Assembly: GCA_963777695.1 (NCBI GenBank)
Contig: CAVZRC010000003.1
Location: forward strand, 4,092,001-4,156,000
Direction: 5' to 3'
Length of the DNA stretch: 64,000 bases
From: CAVZRC01 sp963777695
GTDB lineage: Bacteria > Planctomycetota > Planctomycetia > Isosphaerales > Isosphaeraceae
In this document: one piece after another, positions 38,784-47,737 of the stretch
How positions within the stretch are numbered: the stretch's first letter is position 1
How the letters are laid out: every line of letters starts with the position of its first letter
Notes under the pieces: generated by a model
Seen by the model: only the letters and a program-made list of their open reading frames with translations
The model's database searches: none
Told to the model about the DNA's origin: nothing
Translations under genes and position numbers: made by a program

Positions 38784-41417
38784 TCAACGAGTGCGATGAA
38801 GCGTGCATTTCCCAAGTCCCAGGGACACAATCGCGCTCTCGCCGGCGGGATTTCCAGGGCGCATCAGCGCCGCGCCCCGAGGGTCGCCCACTCGGTAGGC
38901 GATCGCCCGTCGGACGGCCGGAGGTAGCGGCGCATCCGGCCCCTTGATCGCCCGCCACAGGATCTCGTTGAGCTCGAAGTCGTCGATCTTGTCGTACTCG
39001 TCGAAGTTCATGCGGGCGGACCGGTCGGCACCATACGCCGTCGCCGCATTGAGCTCGTTCAGGTCGATCCGAGCCGGCTCGTGAGAGTACGTCGCGAGAT
39101 CGGCCTTGTCGGTGAAAGCCTCGAACAACGGCCTCGCCGCGGCGTCGTACTGCGAGAGAGGGGGTAGTCCCAGGATCAACTCCATCGTGCGGATCATCGC
39201 GACCGTGCTGTACTGGGTGCTATCGAGATACCTGCGCCGGGTGTAAGGGCTGATGACCAGGCCGACGGTCCGGTGGGCGTCGACGTGGTCCGGACCGTTC
39301 TGGGCGTCATCCTCGATGACGAAGATCGCGACCTCGGGCCAGTACTTGCTCCTGGTCACGGCCTCAACGATCCGCCCGAGGGCCAGATCGTTGCTGGCCA
39401 CGCAGGTGCGCGGGGTATAGGTACCCGGGCGGGTGCCCGTCGTGTGATCCTCTCCCAGGCTCATGATCATCAGCCGGGGAAGATCGCCATTCTTCTCGTA
39501 CTCGCGAAATTCGCGGAGGAATGTCTCGGCGTTGTCGGTATCGCGCACGCGACGGTCCCGCGCCCTGGAAATCCCGTAATCGGGGCACATATGGCCGACG
39601 AGACCCGGCACGGAGCCCTCCATCTTGAACGATCCATCCGGCTGGCTGACCCGGCGGCCGAACTCGCCGTAATTGCGATAGCTCTGCCCCGCGCGTGCGC
39701 AGGCGTCCCAGAGGTAGCCCGAGGGGGCGTTGGTCAGGTCACCCTCGTCATCGTCATCGATCCCGGACCGGCTCGAGTAGGTCAACGCCCAGTTGTGCGC
39801 CACGTAGTCGGTATGGTACGCCATGGTTGACCAGGGATGGCCGTCGGCCGAGACATGCCCGTTGCAATACAGGTTGTCCATGAGCACGAACTCCTCGGCC
39901 AGCTTATGATGGTTGGGGGTCACCTGACGCCCGAACATCACCAGCGACGGATCGCCGTTGCCCCGGGGCATGTCGCCGAAGACCTGGTCGTAGGTCCGGT
40001 TCTCCTTGAGGATGTAGAGCACGTGCTTGATCGGCGACGGGTCGCCGACCCTGGTCGGAATGGCCGTCTTCCTCGGGTAAGGGGCGTCCGTGAGCATCGT
40101 GTCCGAGTAGGGGCAATTCTTGTAGACCGTCTCGGTATATCCCGCCAGCGTCCTGTCGTCGGGGATCGGGACGATCGACAGCGATCCCGAGAGCGTCGCA
40201 CCGACGTGGGGGTGCCTCGGATCGCGGTCCGTCTGATTCTTGGTCATCTCCGCCCGGGCCTTCGCCTCGGACGCGGCCCTCGCGTCGCCCAGGAGGGCTG
40301 CGGGGATCGGGTTGGCCCGGCTCTGGAGCCCTTTGCCGACGCCGATCAAGAGCTGCTTGCCGTCCGGGCTGACCGCGACGGCCGTCGGATACCAGCCGGT
40401 CGGGATGAATCCCTTGACCTGGCTCCGCCCGGACGTGGCGACGTCGATGACCGCGACGTCGTTATTGTCGGCATTCGCCACGAACAAAGTCTTGCCGTCC
40501 GGAGCGATCGCCAGCGCGTCCGGCGTGCTCCCCTCGGGGGCACGCGGGAACAGGGCCGTGTGGATCGTCTCGGTGACAATCCCGCGCCGGGTGTCGATGA
40601 CCGAGACGCAATCGCTCGAGGCACACGCGACGAAGATCCGATCGTCCCTGGGATGGACGGCAATCTGGTTGGGATGCTCGCCGACGGCGATCCTGGAGAC
40701 GGTCTGGAGGTCGCTCGGCCGGAGCACTCGCACGATCCGGCCGGCCCAATCCGATACGAATAACTGCTCCCCGTTGCGTGACAGCGCCACGTCGTAAGGC
40801 CGCGTGCCGGCCGAGGCGGACTTCAGCTCCTTCCGATCGGCCAAGTCGACGGCCGAGATCCGGCCGGCGTCGACGTCGAGCGAATAGAGCACCTTACGCG
40901 ACGGGTCGAGCGCGAGGCCACCGCCGAAGTGTGATCGTGCCGTCCCGGCAGCGTCCCTGGAAGCGGCCGCGAGGTTCGTCTCCTTCTCAGCGCCCAGCCG
41001 AGCATCCGCGAGGCGGAACGCGTGCAGGGCATTCCCACCGCCCCCCGACCACCAGATCCTGTCGCCTTCGGGCGATAGCGCCAGCCCGAACCAACTCTGC
41101 CGGACCTCCTGGCGATCGATCACCTTCTTCAGGTCCAGGTCGATGAGCGACAGTTCATGGGCGTTGTAACCGCCGGTGGCGACGAGGACGTGTCGATTGT
41201 CCGCCAGGGGGATGATGTTCAACGGCAGGTCGTTCTGCGGAACATGCTGACCGGCGGGTGTCAACGTCCACCCGTTCGGCAGGAGAAATCCGCGGTCCGT
41301 CGGCCCGGCATACCGCGGGGCTTCCTGACCTCGAAGCCGGGGCACGACCGCGAAGGTCAACATCGAGGCCGCCGCGCACACCGACAAGACGGAATGCGGA
41401 ATCCATCGTCTGCTCAT
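38784..41417 (-). CDS. Secreted beta-propeller phosphoesterase (PF04185-like)
   Basis: About 877 residues from the ATG at 41417. The signal peptide is VLSVCAAASMLTFAVVPRLR. The N-terminal half is a YVTN-type propeller (LFVSDWAGRIVRVLRPSDLQ, KTLFVANADNNDVAVIDVAT). The C-terminal half is a phosphoesterase/phospholipase C-like domain: VLYILKENRTYDQVFGDMPR (metal-binding Glu-Asn-Arg-Thr), LYCNGHVSADGHPWSTMAYH, and IEDDAQNGPDHVDAHR (metal-binding Asp/His). It would hydrolyse phosphate esters or phospholipids outside the cytoplasm. The same propeller type is fused to a cytochrome at 16370-18256. Confidence 0.92.
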   Translation of the reverse strand: MSRRWIPHSVLSVCAAASMLTFAVVPRLRGQEAPRYAGPTDRGFLLPNGWTLTPAGQHVPQNDLPLNIIPLADNRHVLVATGGYNAHELSLIDLDLKKVIDRQEVRQSWFGLALSPEGDRIWWSGGGGNALHAFRLADARLGAEKETNLAAASRDAAGTARSHFGGGLALDPSRKVLYSLDVDAGRISAVDLADRKELKSASAGTRPYDVALSRNGEQLFVSDWAGRIVRVLRPSDLQTVSRIAVGEHPNQIAVHPRDDRIFVACASSDCVSVIDTRRGIVTETIHTALFPRAPEGSTPDALAIAPDGKTLFVANADNNDVAVIDVATSGRSQVKGFIPTGWYPTAVAVSPDGKQLLIGVGKGLQSRANPIPAALLGDARAASEAKARAEMTKNQTDRDPRHPHVGATLSGSLSIVPIPDDRTLAGYTETVYKNCPYSDTMLTDAPYPRKTAIPTRVGDPSPIKHVLYILKENRTYDQVFGDMPRGNGDPSLVMFGRQVTPNHHKLAEEFVLMDNLYCNGHVSADGHPWSTMAYHTDYVAHNWALTYSSRSGIDDDDEGDLTNAPSGYLWDACARAGQSYRNYGEFGRRVSQPDGSFKMEGSVPGLVGHMCPDYGISRARDRRVRDTDNAETFLREFREYEKNGDLPRLMIMSLGEDHTTGTRPGTYTPRTCVASNDLALGRIVEAVTRSKYWPEVAIFVIEDDAQNGPDHVDAHRTVGLVISPYTRRRYLDSTQYSTVAMIRTMELILGLPPLSQYDAAARPLFEAFTDKADLATYSHEPARIDLNELNAATAYGADRSARMNFDEYDKIDDFELNEILWRAIKGPDAPLPPAVRRAIAYRVGDPRGAALMRPGNPAGESAIVSLGLGKCTLHRTR

Positions 41418-42056
41418 GGGACTGATCGCTCCACGCGGGCAAGTCGCTTCGAGACGCAACAATCAGGAGACATGTTGACCGGGCGCGGACCGCTCGTCCA
41501 ATGAGGTTTTGATGGAGATTCGGTTTAGCTTCGACGAGGGTTGGACGGCCCGAGAATTCCGCGGTCCGAGGACGAGCAGCACGTTCGATTTCGATTCGCA
41601 ACATCGAGAGCGTTTCACGATTGGTTTGCATCCAGTCGAAGTCCTCGACGGAAGAACCACCCCTGGCCCCCCTTCGTAAGGGGGGAAAATGAGGGGGACT
41701 GGCTCGTTTCCTTTCCCCCCTACGAAGGGGGCCAGGGGGGGGTGTATTCGCATCAGCCAGGGCGCGTGCGCAACTCAATCGTGAAGCGCCCTCGCTCTAT
41801 GGCCCATGAGTCATCCGGGCGTCAGATCCCGACAGGGCTCGGCGCCGGGCGGGAGATCGAAAGTCTGCAGGTCACCGATCGGGCGTGAACCGCATTGGAT
41901 GTCTGGCCACCGCAGGCCATGAAGATGCTGTTGGGCTCTCAACGCCGCTCGCGCCAAAAGGAATCTCGGCCTGTGCCGAGCCAACCGCCACCTGCTAAGA
42001 TGGCCAGTCGGTGCGAAGGATCGAGACGCCCGGTCGATCGACGAGGAAAGCAGGCC
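41418..42056. other. Non-coding region with a MITE-like palindrome
   Basis: About 640 bases without a gene I can support. It holds the large inverted repeat at 41657-41744. The rest shows no coherent reading frame. It marks the left edge of the accessory-looking region to 50.8 kb. Confidence 0.45.
41657..41744. repeat. MITE-like inverted repeat
   Basis: The left arm at 41657-41688 (CCACCCCTGGCCCCCCTTCG, continuing AAGGGGGGAAA) and the right arm at 41712-41744 are imperfect complements of about 32 bases around a 23-base centre. There is no internal gene. The size and C-rich termini fit a short non-autonomous palindromic element. I cannot tell whether target-site duplications flank it. Confidence 0.65.
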
Positions 42057-42493
42057 ATGCCGACCGACGTCCACTACGAGTCCATGATCAAGCAGTTCAA
42101 CCCCAGGTAAGAGTTGAGGGCTTCCTGGCGAAAGATCCAGAAGGAGACAGGCGCGGCCGGGGTGTGGGAAAGACTCTCGAATACTTGGTGCTTCAGGCGT
42201 ACCACCTGGACGACGGTGTTTTCCGATGGCCGTACGCTGTCGAGATAGAGAGAGAGGTATTCGAGCAGATCGACAGCTTTGTCCACGTAGGGCGGTTTTC
42301 CTGCGTCGTCGAGAGCAAGCACACGGAGTAGGCAGTAGCGATCGCGCCTCTCGCCAGGATGCGGAACCAGTCGTTGCGCCGCCACTCCGGAGCCATAGGT
42401 ATACTCTTTAGCATCTCCGGTCTCACCAACGCTGCGGTAATCGTGGCCCGGCACCTCGCCCCCCAAGCCATCCTTAGGAAAGCCGTCGAATAG
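42057..42493 (+). pseudogene. Degraded restriction endonuclease-like (PD-(D/E)XK) gene
   Basis: Reading the plus strand gives MPTDVHYESMIKQFNPR, then a frame change near 42105. Next comes GKTLEYLVLQAYHLDDGVFR, FEQIDSFVHVGRFSCVVESK and an amber codon at 42329-42331. The same frame continues after the amber as AIAPLARMRNQSLRRHSGAI and LFSISGLTNAAVIVARHLAP to a stop at 42491-42493. The E-x-K in VVESK, preceded by IDSFV, fits a PD-(D/E)XK nuclease. The post-amber segment fits the conserved tail I remember from this family. One frameshift plus one nonsense codon make it a likely pseudogene. A minus-strand open frame over the same bases is the weaker explanation. Confidence 0.55.
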
Positions 42494-42604
42494 TCAAAGC
42501 GCTCTGCTGCCTCGAGGGTTCTAATGACACCACCCAACGACCCAACCACGGAGAACGCGCGCCACCCCAGTACCGGAGTATAAGGCGCCCAGGACGATGG
42601 AGCA

Positions 42605-42646
42605 GAAACGGGGACGCGTTGTTGCAACTCTCTGCGTCCCCGTTTC
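42605..42646. repeat. REP-like palindrome, GAAACGGGGACGC arms
   Basis: A perfect 13-base inverted repeat: GAAACGGGGACGC at 42605-42617 and its complement at 42634-42646, with a 16-base loop. The AACGGGGACGC word is the sort of arm seen in REP/REPIN elements mobilised by RAYT transposases. No RAYT gene is in the window. Confidence 0.6.
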
Positions 42647-42743
42647 CTCGTTCCCGCGCGAGGTATGTGCCGATCGATGAAGACCCACGCGATCCTGCGT
42701 CTATTGAATCAACGAACAGGTAATTCCTATTATCACTGGACGA

Positions 42744-42806
42744 GGAGATGGGGAGCAGTCCAAGACGCGGACGAATCGATCCTGTGCGTCCCCATTTCTC
42801 CGTCTC
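42744..42806. repeat. Second, degenerate REP-like palindrome
   Basis: GGAGATGGGGAGC near 42746 and TGCGTCCCCATTTCTCC near 42790-42806 form an imperfect inverted repeat related to the element at 42605 (GGGGAC core). It lies about 45 bases before the CHAT gene. Confidence 0.45.
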
Positions 42807-42851
42807 CGCCTGTTGTTCGCAGCTTCCCCGTATGATGACCGGGAGGTGATG

Positions 42852-43850
42852 ATGGCCGAGGCTTACAAGGTGCTCTTCCTCGCGGCAAATCCGTCGGACA
42901 CGACCCGGCTGAGGGTCGAGGAGGAATATCGCCAAATCGAACAGGCCGTATCGGAATCGCAGTATCGCGATTATCTGCAAGTCAAATTCATCTGGGAAGT
43001 CAGGACTGGGGATCTGATTCAACTGCTCCTCCGCGAGCAGCCCCACATCGTTCATTTCAGCGGCCACGGTAGCCCAGAGGATCAACTGGTCTTCCTGGGA
43101 GACGACAACCGGCCCCAGGTCGTCGGTGCCGACGTGATCGCGGACCTGTTCGGAGCCTTGAAAGATAACATCAAAATAATCATACTAAATGCATGCTATA
43201 CTGATAATCAGGCCAGGATGATCACTCGCTACATCGATTTTGCCATCGGCATGTATGCGGGCATTCGGGACGACGCCGCCCTCAAGTTCGCCGCCGGGTT
43301 CTACCTCGCGCTGGGCTATGGTCGGACGGTCCAGGAGGCGTTCAATCTGGGCGTTTTATCCATACGCCTCGCCGGGCTCCCCGGTGATAAGACTCCCGTG
43401 CTGATGCCCGGGCCAGACGCGGACCCCAATCGGTTCCGATTCACGGGCCCGCATATCGGCCTTGGCCCGGAAGCCAGGCTGGCTCTCGAGGAGTTGAACA
43501 AGCTTATCACGAGCATCCGCCAGGAGTCGTCGCGGTTCCTCCACGACTATCACCAGCAGTACCTGACTCGGGTCGAGCAGGGGCAGGACGAGGAGACGAT
43601 CAAGGCCGAGTTATTCCGAGCGAGCTGGGACCGCATCGACAAGGAGAGCGACTGCTCAAAGATGATTTTGGATATCAACATCGGGTTGAAAGACCGCACG
43701 CCCGGGGAGTGGGCGACGTTCTTCCGCAACCAGCAGGCGCTGTTCAAGAGGTTCCAGGAGGCGGTCCACGAGGCCGCCTCCGCCAGGAGAAAGTTGCTGG
43801 ACGATTTGAAGCGAGTCCGCGATGAGTATACGACGAAGTTGACGATTTGA
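42852..43850 (+). CDS. CHAT-domain caspase-like protease
   Basis: About 332 residues from the ATG at 42852 (GGGAGG five bases before). The N-terminal strand is YKVLFLAANPSDTTRLRVEE. The caspase-like dyad is visible: His in PHIVHFSGHGSPEDQLVFLG and Cys in KIIILNACYTDNQA. IGMYAGIRDDAALKFAAGFY and LGYGRTVQEAFNLG complete the CHAT fold. The last 130 residues are helical and charged (LEELNKLITSIRQESSRFLH), probably a coiled coil or dimerisation part. CHAT proteases cleave partner proteins in several bacterial immune and cell-death systems. Here the natural substrate is unknown. The C-terminus ends inside a 41-base tandem duplication. Confidence 0.88.
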   Translation: MAEAYKVLFLAANPSDTTRLRVEEEYRQIEQAVSESQYRDYLQVKFIWEVRTGDLIQLLLREQPHIVHFSGHGSPEDQLVFLGDDNRPQVVGADVIADLFGALKDNIKIIILNACYTDNQARMITRYIDFAIGMYAGIRDDAALKFAAGFYLALGYGRTVQEAFNLGVLSIRLAGLPGDKTPVLMPGPDADPNRFRFTGPHIGLGPEARLALEELNKLITSIRQESSRFLHDYHQQYLTRVEQGQDEETIKAELFRASWDRIDKESDCSKMILDINIGLKDRTPGEWATFFRNQQALFKRFQEAVHEAASARRKLLDDLKRVRDEYTTKLTI

Positions 43851-43882
43851 AGCGAGTCCGCGATGAGCGTACGACGAAGTTG
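43801..43882. repeat. 41-base tandem duplication at the end of the CHAT gene
   Basis: Positions 43801-43841 and 43842-43882 are two copies differing at two adjacent bases (TA versus CG near the middle). As 41 is not a multiple of three, the second copy shifts the frame and supplies the present stop codon. Confidence 0.85.
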
Positions 43883-43930
43883 AGGGACGTGCCTCACCCG
43901 AGAGGGGCGGCTGGCCTCGCACCCGCCGGG

Positions 43931-45727
43931 TCACCGGAAGCTATCGAGGAGGGCCTTGGCGTCAACGACGCCGTAGCCGACCGACGGGTTGGCGCGGCCG
44001 GTGAAGTCTCGGGTCGTCTGACAGAGCGCGGCCCGTATCTGCGCTGCGTTGAGCTGGCGGGTCTGCCCGGTAGGATCGTTCGCTCGCTGCTTTTCGCGGT
44101 GGGACAAGAGCAAGGCGATGGTCCCGGCGACGTGCGGGGCGGCCATGCTCGTGCCTGACATCGGGACGACGCCGTTGGCCGTGCCCGACCGCGCCGCCTT
44201 GACGTTCTCGCCCGGGGCCGCCACATCGGGCTTGTTGCGCATGTCGCGGGTCGGGCCGTATGACGAATAGTCCGCGACCCGGACCGGATCGGAGGCGTCA
44301 ACCGATCCGACGGCGATCACCGTCCGAGCGGTGCCGGGGATGCTGAGCGTCACCTCCTCGTTGGGGTGGTTCGTCAGCTTGATCGGCCGTGTGTTGTCCC
44401 TCTCCAGCCAGGCGTGCACCGTCCCGTCGGACCGGACGTCCGCGGCCTGGAGGACGAGAGCCCACCGGGACTTCGGGGGGTCTGCTTCGATGTAGGGGGC
44501 CCCGCCCCGGCTGACCGTCACGAGGACGCGGCTGTCGCCGTTGTCCCAGTGGTACTTCTCATAAGAGATCTGATATTTGACCCCGGAGGCGAGGGTCCCG
44601 ATGTTGGACTGTCCCCCCCCGACCCAAGTCGAAGTCTCGCCGGACGGGGCCTCGAACCGAATCTTCACGTCGTCGGCGGAGCTGAACCAGAGCTCGAGGA
44701 CGTCCGGTCCCTTGTGGGGGATGAGGCTCCCCCATGCGAACAGGTCGGAACCGCCCTTGGCCAGGACGAGCTTGGCGTGGCCAGCGTGGACGCGCTCATT
44801 GCCGGCCGATTTGACCACGACACGCCCGGGCCGACGACCGCCGCCGGAGAAATTGTCGAAACCTGCTTCGACGCCCGAGGAGCCGTCGTGAGCCCCGGCG
44901 TTCATCCCCTGACTCACGTTGACGACGATCGGGCGATTCCGCTCGGTGGCCGCCTCGTCGATGAAGGCGAGAGCGTCGAGGTGGCTATTCGAGTATCCCA
45001 CGCTCCGCGGGTCGAACGGGTCGATCCGAAGGGAGGGGATAACGACAACGATTTCGGCCTCTGGCGCCACCCCGCCGAAGAACGATTTGCACTTCCGCCC
45101 GGCGGCGATACTCGCGACGTGAGTACCATGCCCCTCGGTGTCGCGCGTCAAGCCGGGCGGGATCGCCTTCTTCGCGACGTAGTCGTTGATCTTGGCTTGG
45201 TCGTGCAGAGTCCCATAGGCCGGCTTGCCCTGGAGATTGGGCGGCGGGCCGGCCGGGTCGGTCTGGTCCCAGACAGCATAGATCCGGGTCCTACCGTTGC
45301 CGTCGAGGAACGCCTCGTGCAACACGTCGATTCCGCCGTCGATGATGCCCACCATCGCCCGGTCCCCATTCTCCATCAGCCCCGGATCGGTGTGCACCTC
45401 ATCCGCGTGAATGAAGGGGATCGAGCGGTCGCAGTCGAGGCCGGAGCTCGGCCGACTGGCCTCGACCGAGATCACTCGCGGGTCCCTGCCGAGCGCCTCG
45501 ACCGTCTGCCAGGTTCCCCGGCAGACGACGATGTCGCCCAGCTGCGACGAGACCTGGCAGCCGGGCACGTCGGTGATCTGACCGGCCTGATCGGGCTGAC
45601 TGACCCGTACCAGGATCGGCAGGGTCGGCTCGGGCGCCACGTTCTCGAACCCCACACGCTCTGCGGGGGCTTGCTCTTCGCCGGCCGCGTCGAAGGCGTG
45701 CTCCAGATAGCGATCGATCCAGCCCAT
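43931..45727 (-). CDS. Subtilisin-like serine protease (S8)
   Basis: About 598 residues from the ATG at 45727 (AAGGGGGT seven bases upstream). All catalytic parts are present: Asp in MVGIIDGGIDVLHEAF, His in GHGTHVASIAAGRKC, the oxyanion Asn in VVVKSAGNERVHAG, and Ser in PMSGTSMAAPHVAGTIALLL. A large insert with beta-sandwich character (LELWFSSADDVKIRFEAPSG) sits before the Ser. An N-terminal prodomain-like region (PTLPILVRVSQPDQAGQITD) precedes the Asp. No signal peptide is seen, so it may be cytoplasmic. It is tail-to-tail with the CHAT protease gene, stops about 80 bases apart. Confidence 0.93.
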   Translation of the reverse strand: MGWIDRYLEHAFDAAGEEQAPAERVGFENVAPEPTLPILVRVSQPDQAGQITDVPGCQVSSQLGDIVVCRGTWQTVEALGRDPRVISVEASRPSSGLDCDRSIPFIHADEVHTDPGLMENGDRAMVGIIDGGIDVLHEAFLDGNGRTRIYAVWDQTDPAGPPPNLQGKPAYGTLHDQAKINDYVAKKAIPPGLTRDTEGHGTHVASIAAGRKCKSFFGGVAPEAEIVVVIPSLRIDPFDPRSVGYSNSHLDALAFIDEAATERNRPIVVNVSQGMNAGAHDGSSGVEAGFDNFSGGGRRPGRVVVKSAGNERVHAGHAKLVLAKGGSDLFAWGSLIPHKGPDVLELWFSSADDVKIRFEAPSGETSTWVGGGQSNIGTLASGVKYQISYEKYHWDNGDSRVLVTVSRGGAPYIEADPPKSRWALVLQAADVRSDGTVHAWLERDNTRPIKLTNHPNEEVTLSIPGTARTVIAVGSVDASDPVRVADYSSYGPTRDMRNKPDVAAPGENVKAARSGTANGVVPMSGTSMAAPHVAGTIALLLSHREKQRANDPTGQTRQLNAAQIRAALCQTTRDFTGRANPSVGYGVVDAKALLDSFR

Positions 45728-45934
45728 CGCCACACCCCCTTGCCCTAGTTGAGTTCCTCGGCCGTCTGTGGCCCTCGGCCCAGAAGAACTGATCCCAAGC
45801 GAAGCAGGCCGCTTTCCCAGCACGCTCGACCACCACCGAGAAGAACACTACTCGGCCACTTGACGACTCATAAGCTACTCGACTACGTTCCGACCAGGTC
45901 ATTTCCATTCAGCGATGCTGTCTCACACCGCTTC

Positions 45935-46144
45935 TTACTCATTCACCCCTTGCGTCAGCCCCTTGACCTGCATTTCGGCACTTTGCTTCTCGACTATCAT
46001 CTCCCTCGCCTTCAGCGTCGGTGCGGCAACGGCTTCCAGTTCGGCGATGCGGCGACTCGCCCGGTCAAGCTGGACGACCAAGGCTGTCGCCAGGGCGGCG
46101 ATGACGACGAGCAATATCAGCGTGCCCAGTCGCGATCATCTCAT
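45935..46144 (-). pseudogene. Possible small membrane protein with a stop at codon 3
   Basis: The minus strand reads ATG, AGA, TGA, then SRLGTLILLVVIAALATALV, VQLDRASRRIAELEA and AEMQVKGLTQGVNE to a stop at 45935. One hydrophobic helix followed by a coiled-coil tail is a common planctomycete layout. The third codon is a stop and there is no good alternative start before the helix, so it is either broken, mis-sequenced, or not a gene. Confidence 0.35.
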
Positions 46145-46286
46145 GGTCCCTCTCGACAGATTGCATGCGCCCTTTTAAATTTGACAGCTGTCCGAGTCTA
46201 TCTCAACTCTCGGAGGAATTAAAGGGCGTCACGTGATATGGTTGGGATCTAACCTTTTTGTGTCCTGCGACGCTTTTGTGACTTTA

Positions 46287-47066
46287 TCAGACCAACATAC
46301 CACCCGAGACCTCGATACGCTGGGCGTTGCCCCAGCGATTCTCTTCGGAGAGCAATGAGGCGATCATCGGTCCGATGTCCTCGGGCTGACCGACCCGGCC
46401 AAGGGCCGTGACACTCGCAACCATCTTGTTCACCTCGGGATTGTCGCGGACAATACCGCCGCTGAAGTCCGTGGCGATGGCTCCGGGGGCCACCGTGTTG
46501 GCCGTGATCCCTCGCTCCCCGAGCTCCTTGGCCAGATAGCGGGTCAAGACCTCGACCGCCCCTTTCATGGCCGCATACGCCGATCTCGCCGGCATGCAGA
46601 AGCGGGTCAGGCCCGACGAGATGTTGATAATCCGTCCACCGTCGTTGAGCATCGGCAGGAGCTTCTGCGTCCGGAAGAACACGCCCTTGAAATGGACATC
46701 GTAGAGCCGGTCCAGCTCGGCTTCGGTCGTCTGGGCGAAATCCTTGTGGAGCGACGTCCCGGCCTTGTTGACGAGGTAATCGAAACGCCCGGCTCCGAGC
46801 GTGGCCAGGGCGTCCCCGACCCGACGGACGAACGGGTCGAACTGATCGACCTTGCCCGTGTCGAGTTGCAAGGCAATCGCCGTGCGACCCGACCCGGCGA
46901 CCATCTCCACTACCTTGTCGGCTTCTGCCCGATTCGAGTGGTAGGTGAAGATGGAATCGATGCCGCGTTTGGCCAGGTTCCGGACGGTGTCGCGTCCGAG
47001 GCCACGGCTCCCGCCGGTGACGATGGCAATCTTGGTGGCTGGATTTTGCTGCTTTTCGGTGGGCAT
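46287..47066 (-). CDS. Short-chain dehydrogenase/reductase
   Basis: 259 residues from the ATG at 47066. NAD(P) binding is in KIAIVTGGSRGLGRDTVRNL (TGxxxGxG). The usual NNAG is NKAG here (YLVNKAGTS). The catalytic Ser is in IINISSG, and Tyr-x3-Lys in SAYAAMKGAVEVLTRY. ENRWGNAQRIEVSGGMLV ends it as in classical SDRs. It reduces a carbonyl or oxidises an alcohol; the substrate cannot be told. It lies divergent from a truncated AraC-type regulator, a common SDR-regulator pairing. Confidence 0.92.
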   Translation of the reverse strand: MPTEKQQNPATKIAIVTGGSRGLGRDTVRNLAKRGIDSIFTYHSNRAEADKVVEMVAGSGRTAIALQLDTGKVDQFDPFVRRVGDALATLGAGRFDYLVNKAGTSLHKDFAQTTEAELDRLYDVHFKGVFFRTQKLLPMLNDGGRIINISSGLTRFCMPARSAYAAMKGAVEVLTRYLAKELGERGITANTVAPGAIATDFSGGIVRDNPEVNKMVASVTALGRVGQPEDIGPMIASLLSEENRWGNAQRIEVSGGMLV

Positions 47067-47230
47067 CCGGCTCGCTCCTGGTTGATTGATTCCGTCGCAA
47101 GATACGCCGACTCGGACCAAGGTACGCCGATCGGATCAGGGCTTGAATAGAGAAACTCGCCTCCTTCTTGCCTATTACTGGTGAACGTTCTAAAGTTAAA
47201 GGCATCATTTAGCATGGGTTATCATGAAAG

Positions 47231-47737
47231 ATGGCCAATTCCTTGATCGAAGCGGTCCGGCGTTTCACGGAAATCCAAACCGGCGAGAGCCGGTTCGTCA
47301 CGCCCATCGAAGGACTCACCATACTCCGATCGAATCGCGAGAAGCCGCCCAATCACGTGATCTTCAAGCCTGCCCTCTGCATCGTCGTCCAGGGGGCGAA
47401 GTGGGTGATGTTCGGCGACCGGCGGTTCGACTACCGGGCAGGCCAGGCGGCGGTGGTCAGCGTCGAGATGCCGCTGTTCGGCCGGGTCGCGGAAGCCAGC
47501 CCGAGCGAGCCCTACCTGGGCGTCAGCATCGAGTTCGATCTGGCGATGATGCGAGAGGTGCTGGGAGGACTGGGTTCTCCCTTCCATCCACAACTCGACT
47601 CGCCGGACGATCCCTGGGATAAACTCCGGACGGGCGTATCCCAATGGGTCAGCTCAATTCGCCGAGTTTGGCCGTTGTGTATCGGCCACAAGCGCACCAA
47701 TTCGAAGCCACCAGCCGGGCCGGCCGGGAATTCATAA
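47231..47737 (+). pseudogene. Truncated AraC-family regulator (N-terminal domain only)
   Basis: The first about 115 residues match the AraC_N ligand-binding domain: RFTEIQTGESRFVTPIEGLT, KPALCIVVQGAKWVMFGDRR and EPYLGVSIEFDLAMMREVLG. After about 47575 the sequence loses similarity and ends without the C-terminal double helix-turn-helix. Downstream is an AT-rich patch with an ATATGCATAT palindrome (about 47760). Without the DNA-binding part it should be non-functional as a regulator, although a free effector-binding domain cannot be excluded. It probably once controlled the divergent SDR gene. Confidence 0.7.

Larger units (their letters stand above)
42494..42851. other. Non-coding region with REP-like palindromes before the CHAT gene
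   Basis: About 360 bases with lower GC than the surroundings. It contains the two palindromes listed separately and the promoter and ribosome site (GGGAGG) of the CHAT gene. I see no open frame with protein character. Confidence 0.45.

Noticed and set aside
42074..42466. Minus-strand open frame in 42.1-42.5 kb
   Set aside because: The plus strand explains the same bases better as a broken PD-(D/E)XK nuclease with conserved-looking text on both sides of an amber codon.
41657..42806. Complete insertion sequence
   Set aside because: Palindromes are present but no transposase gene could be found between or beside them.
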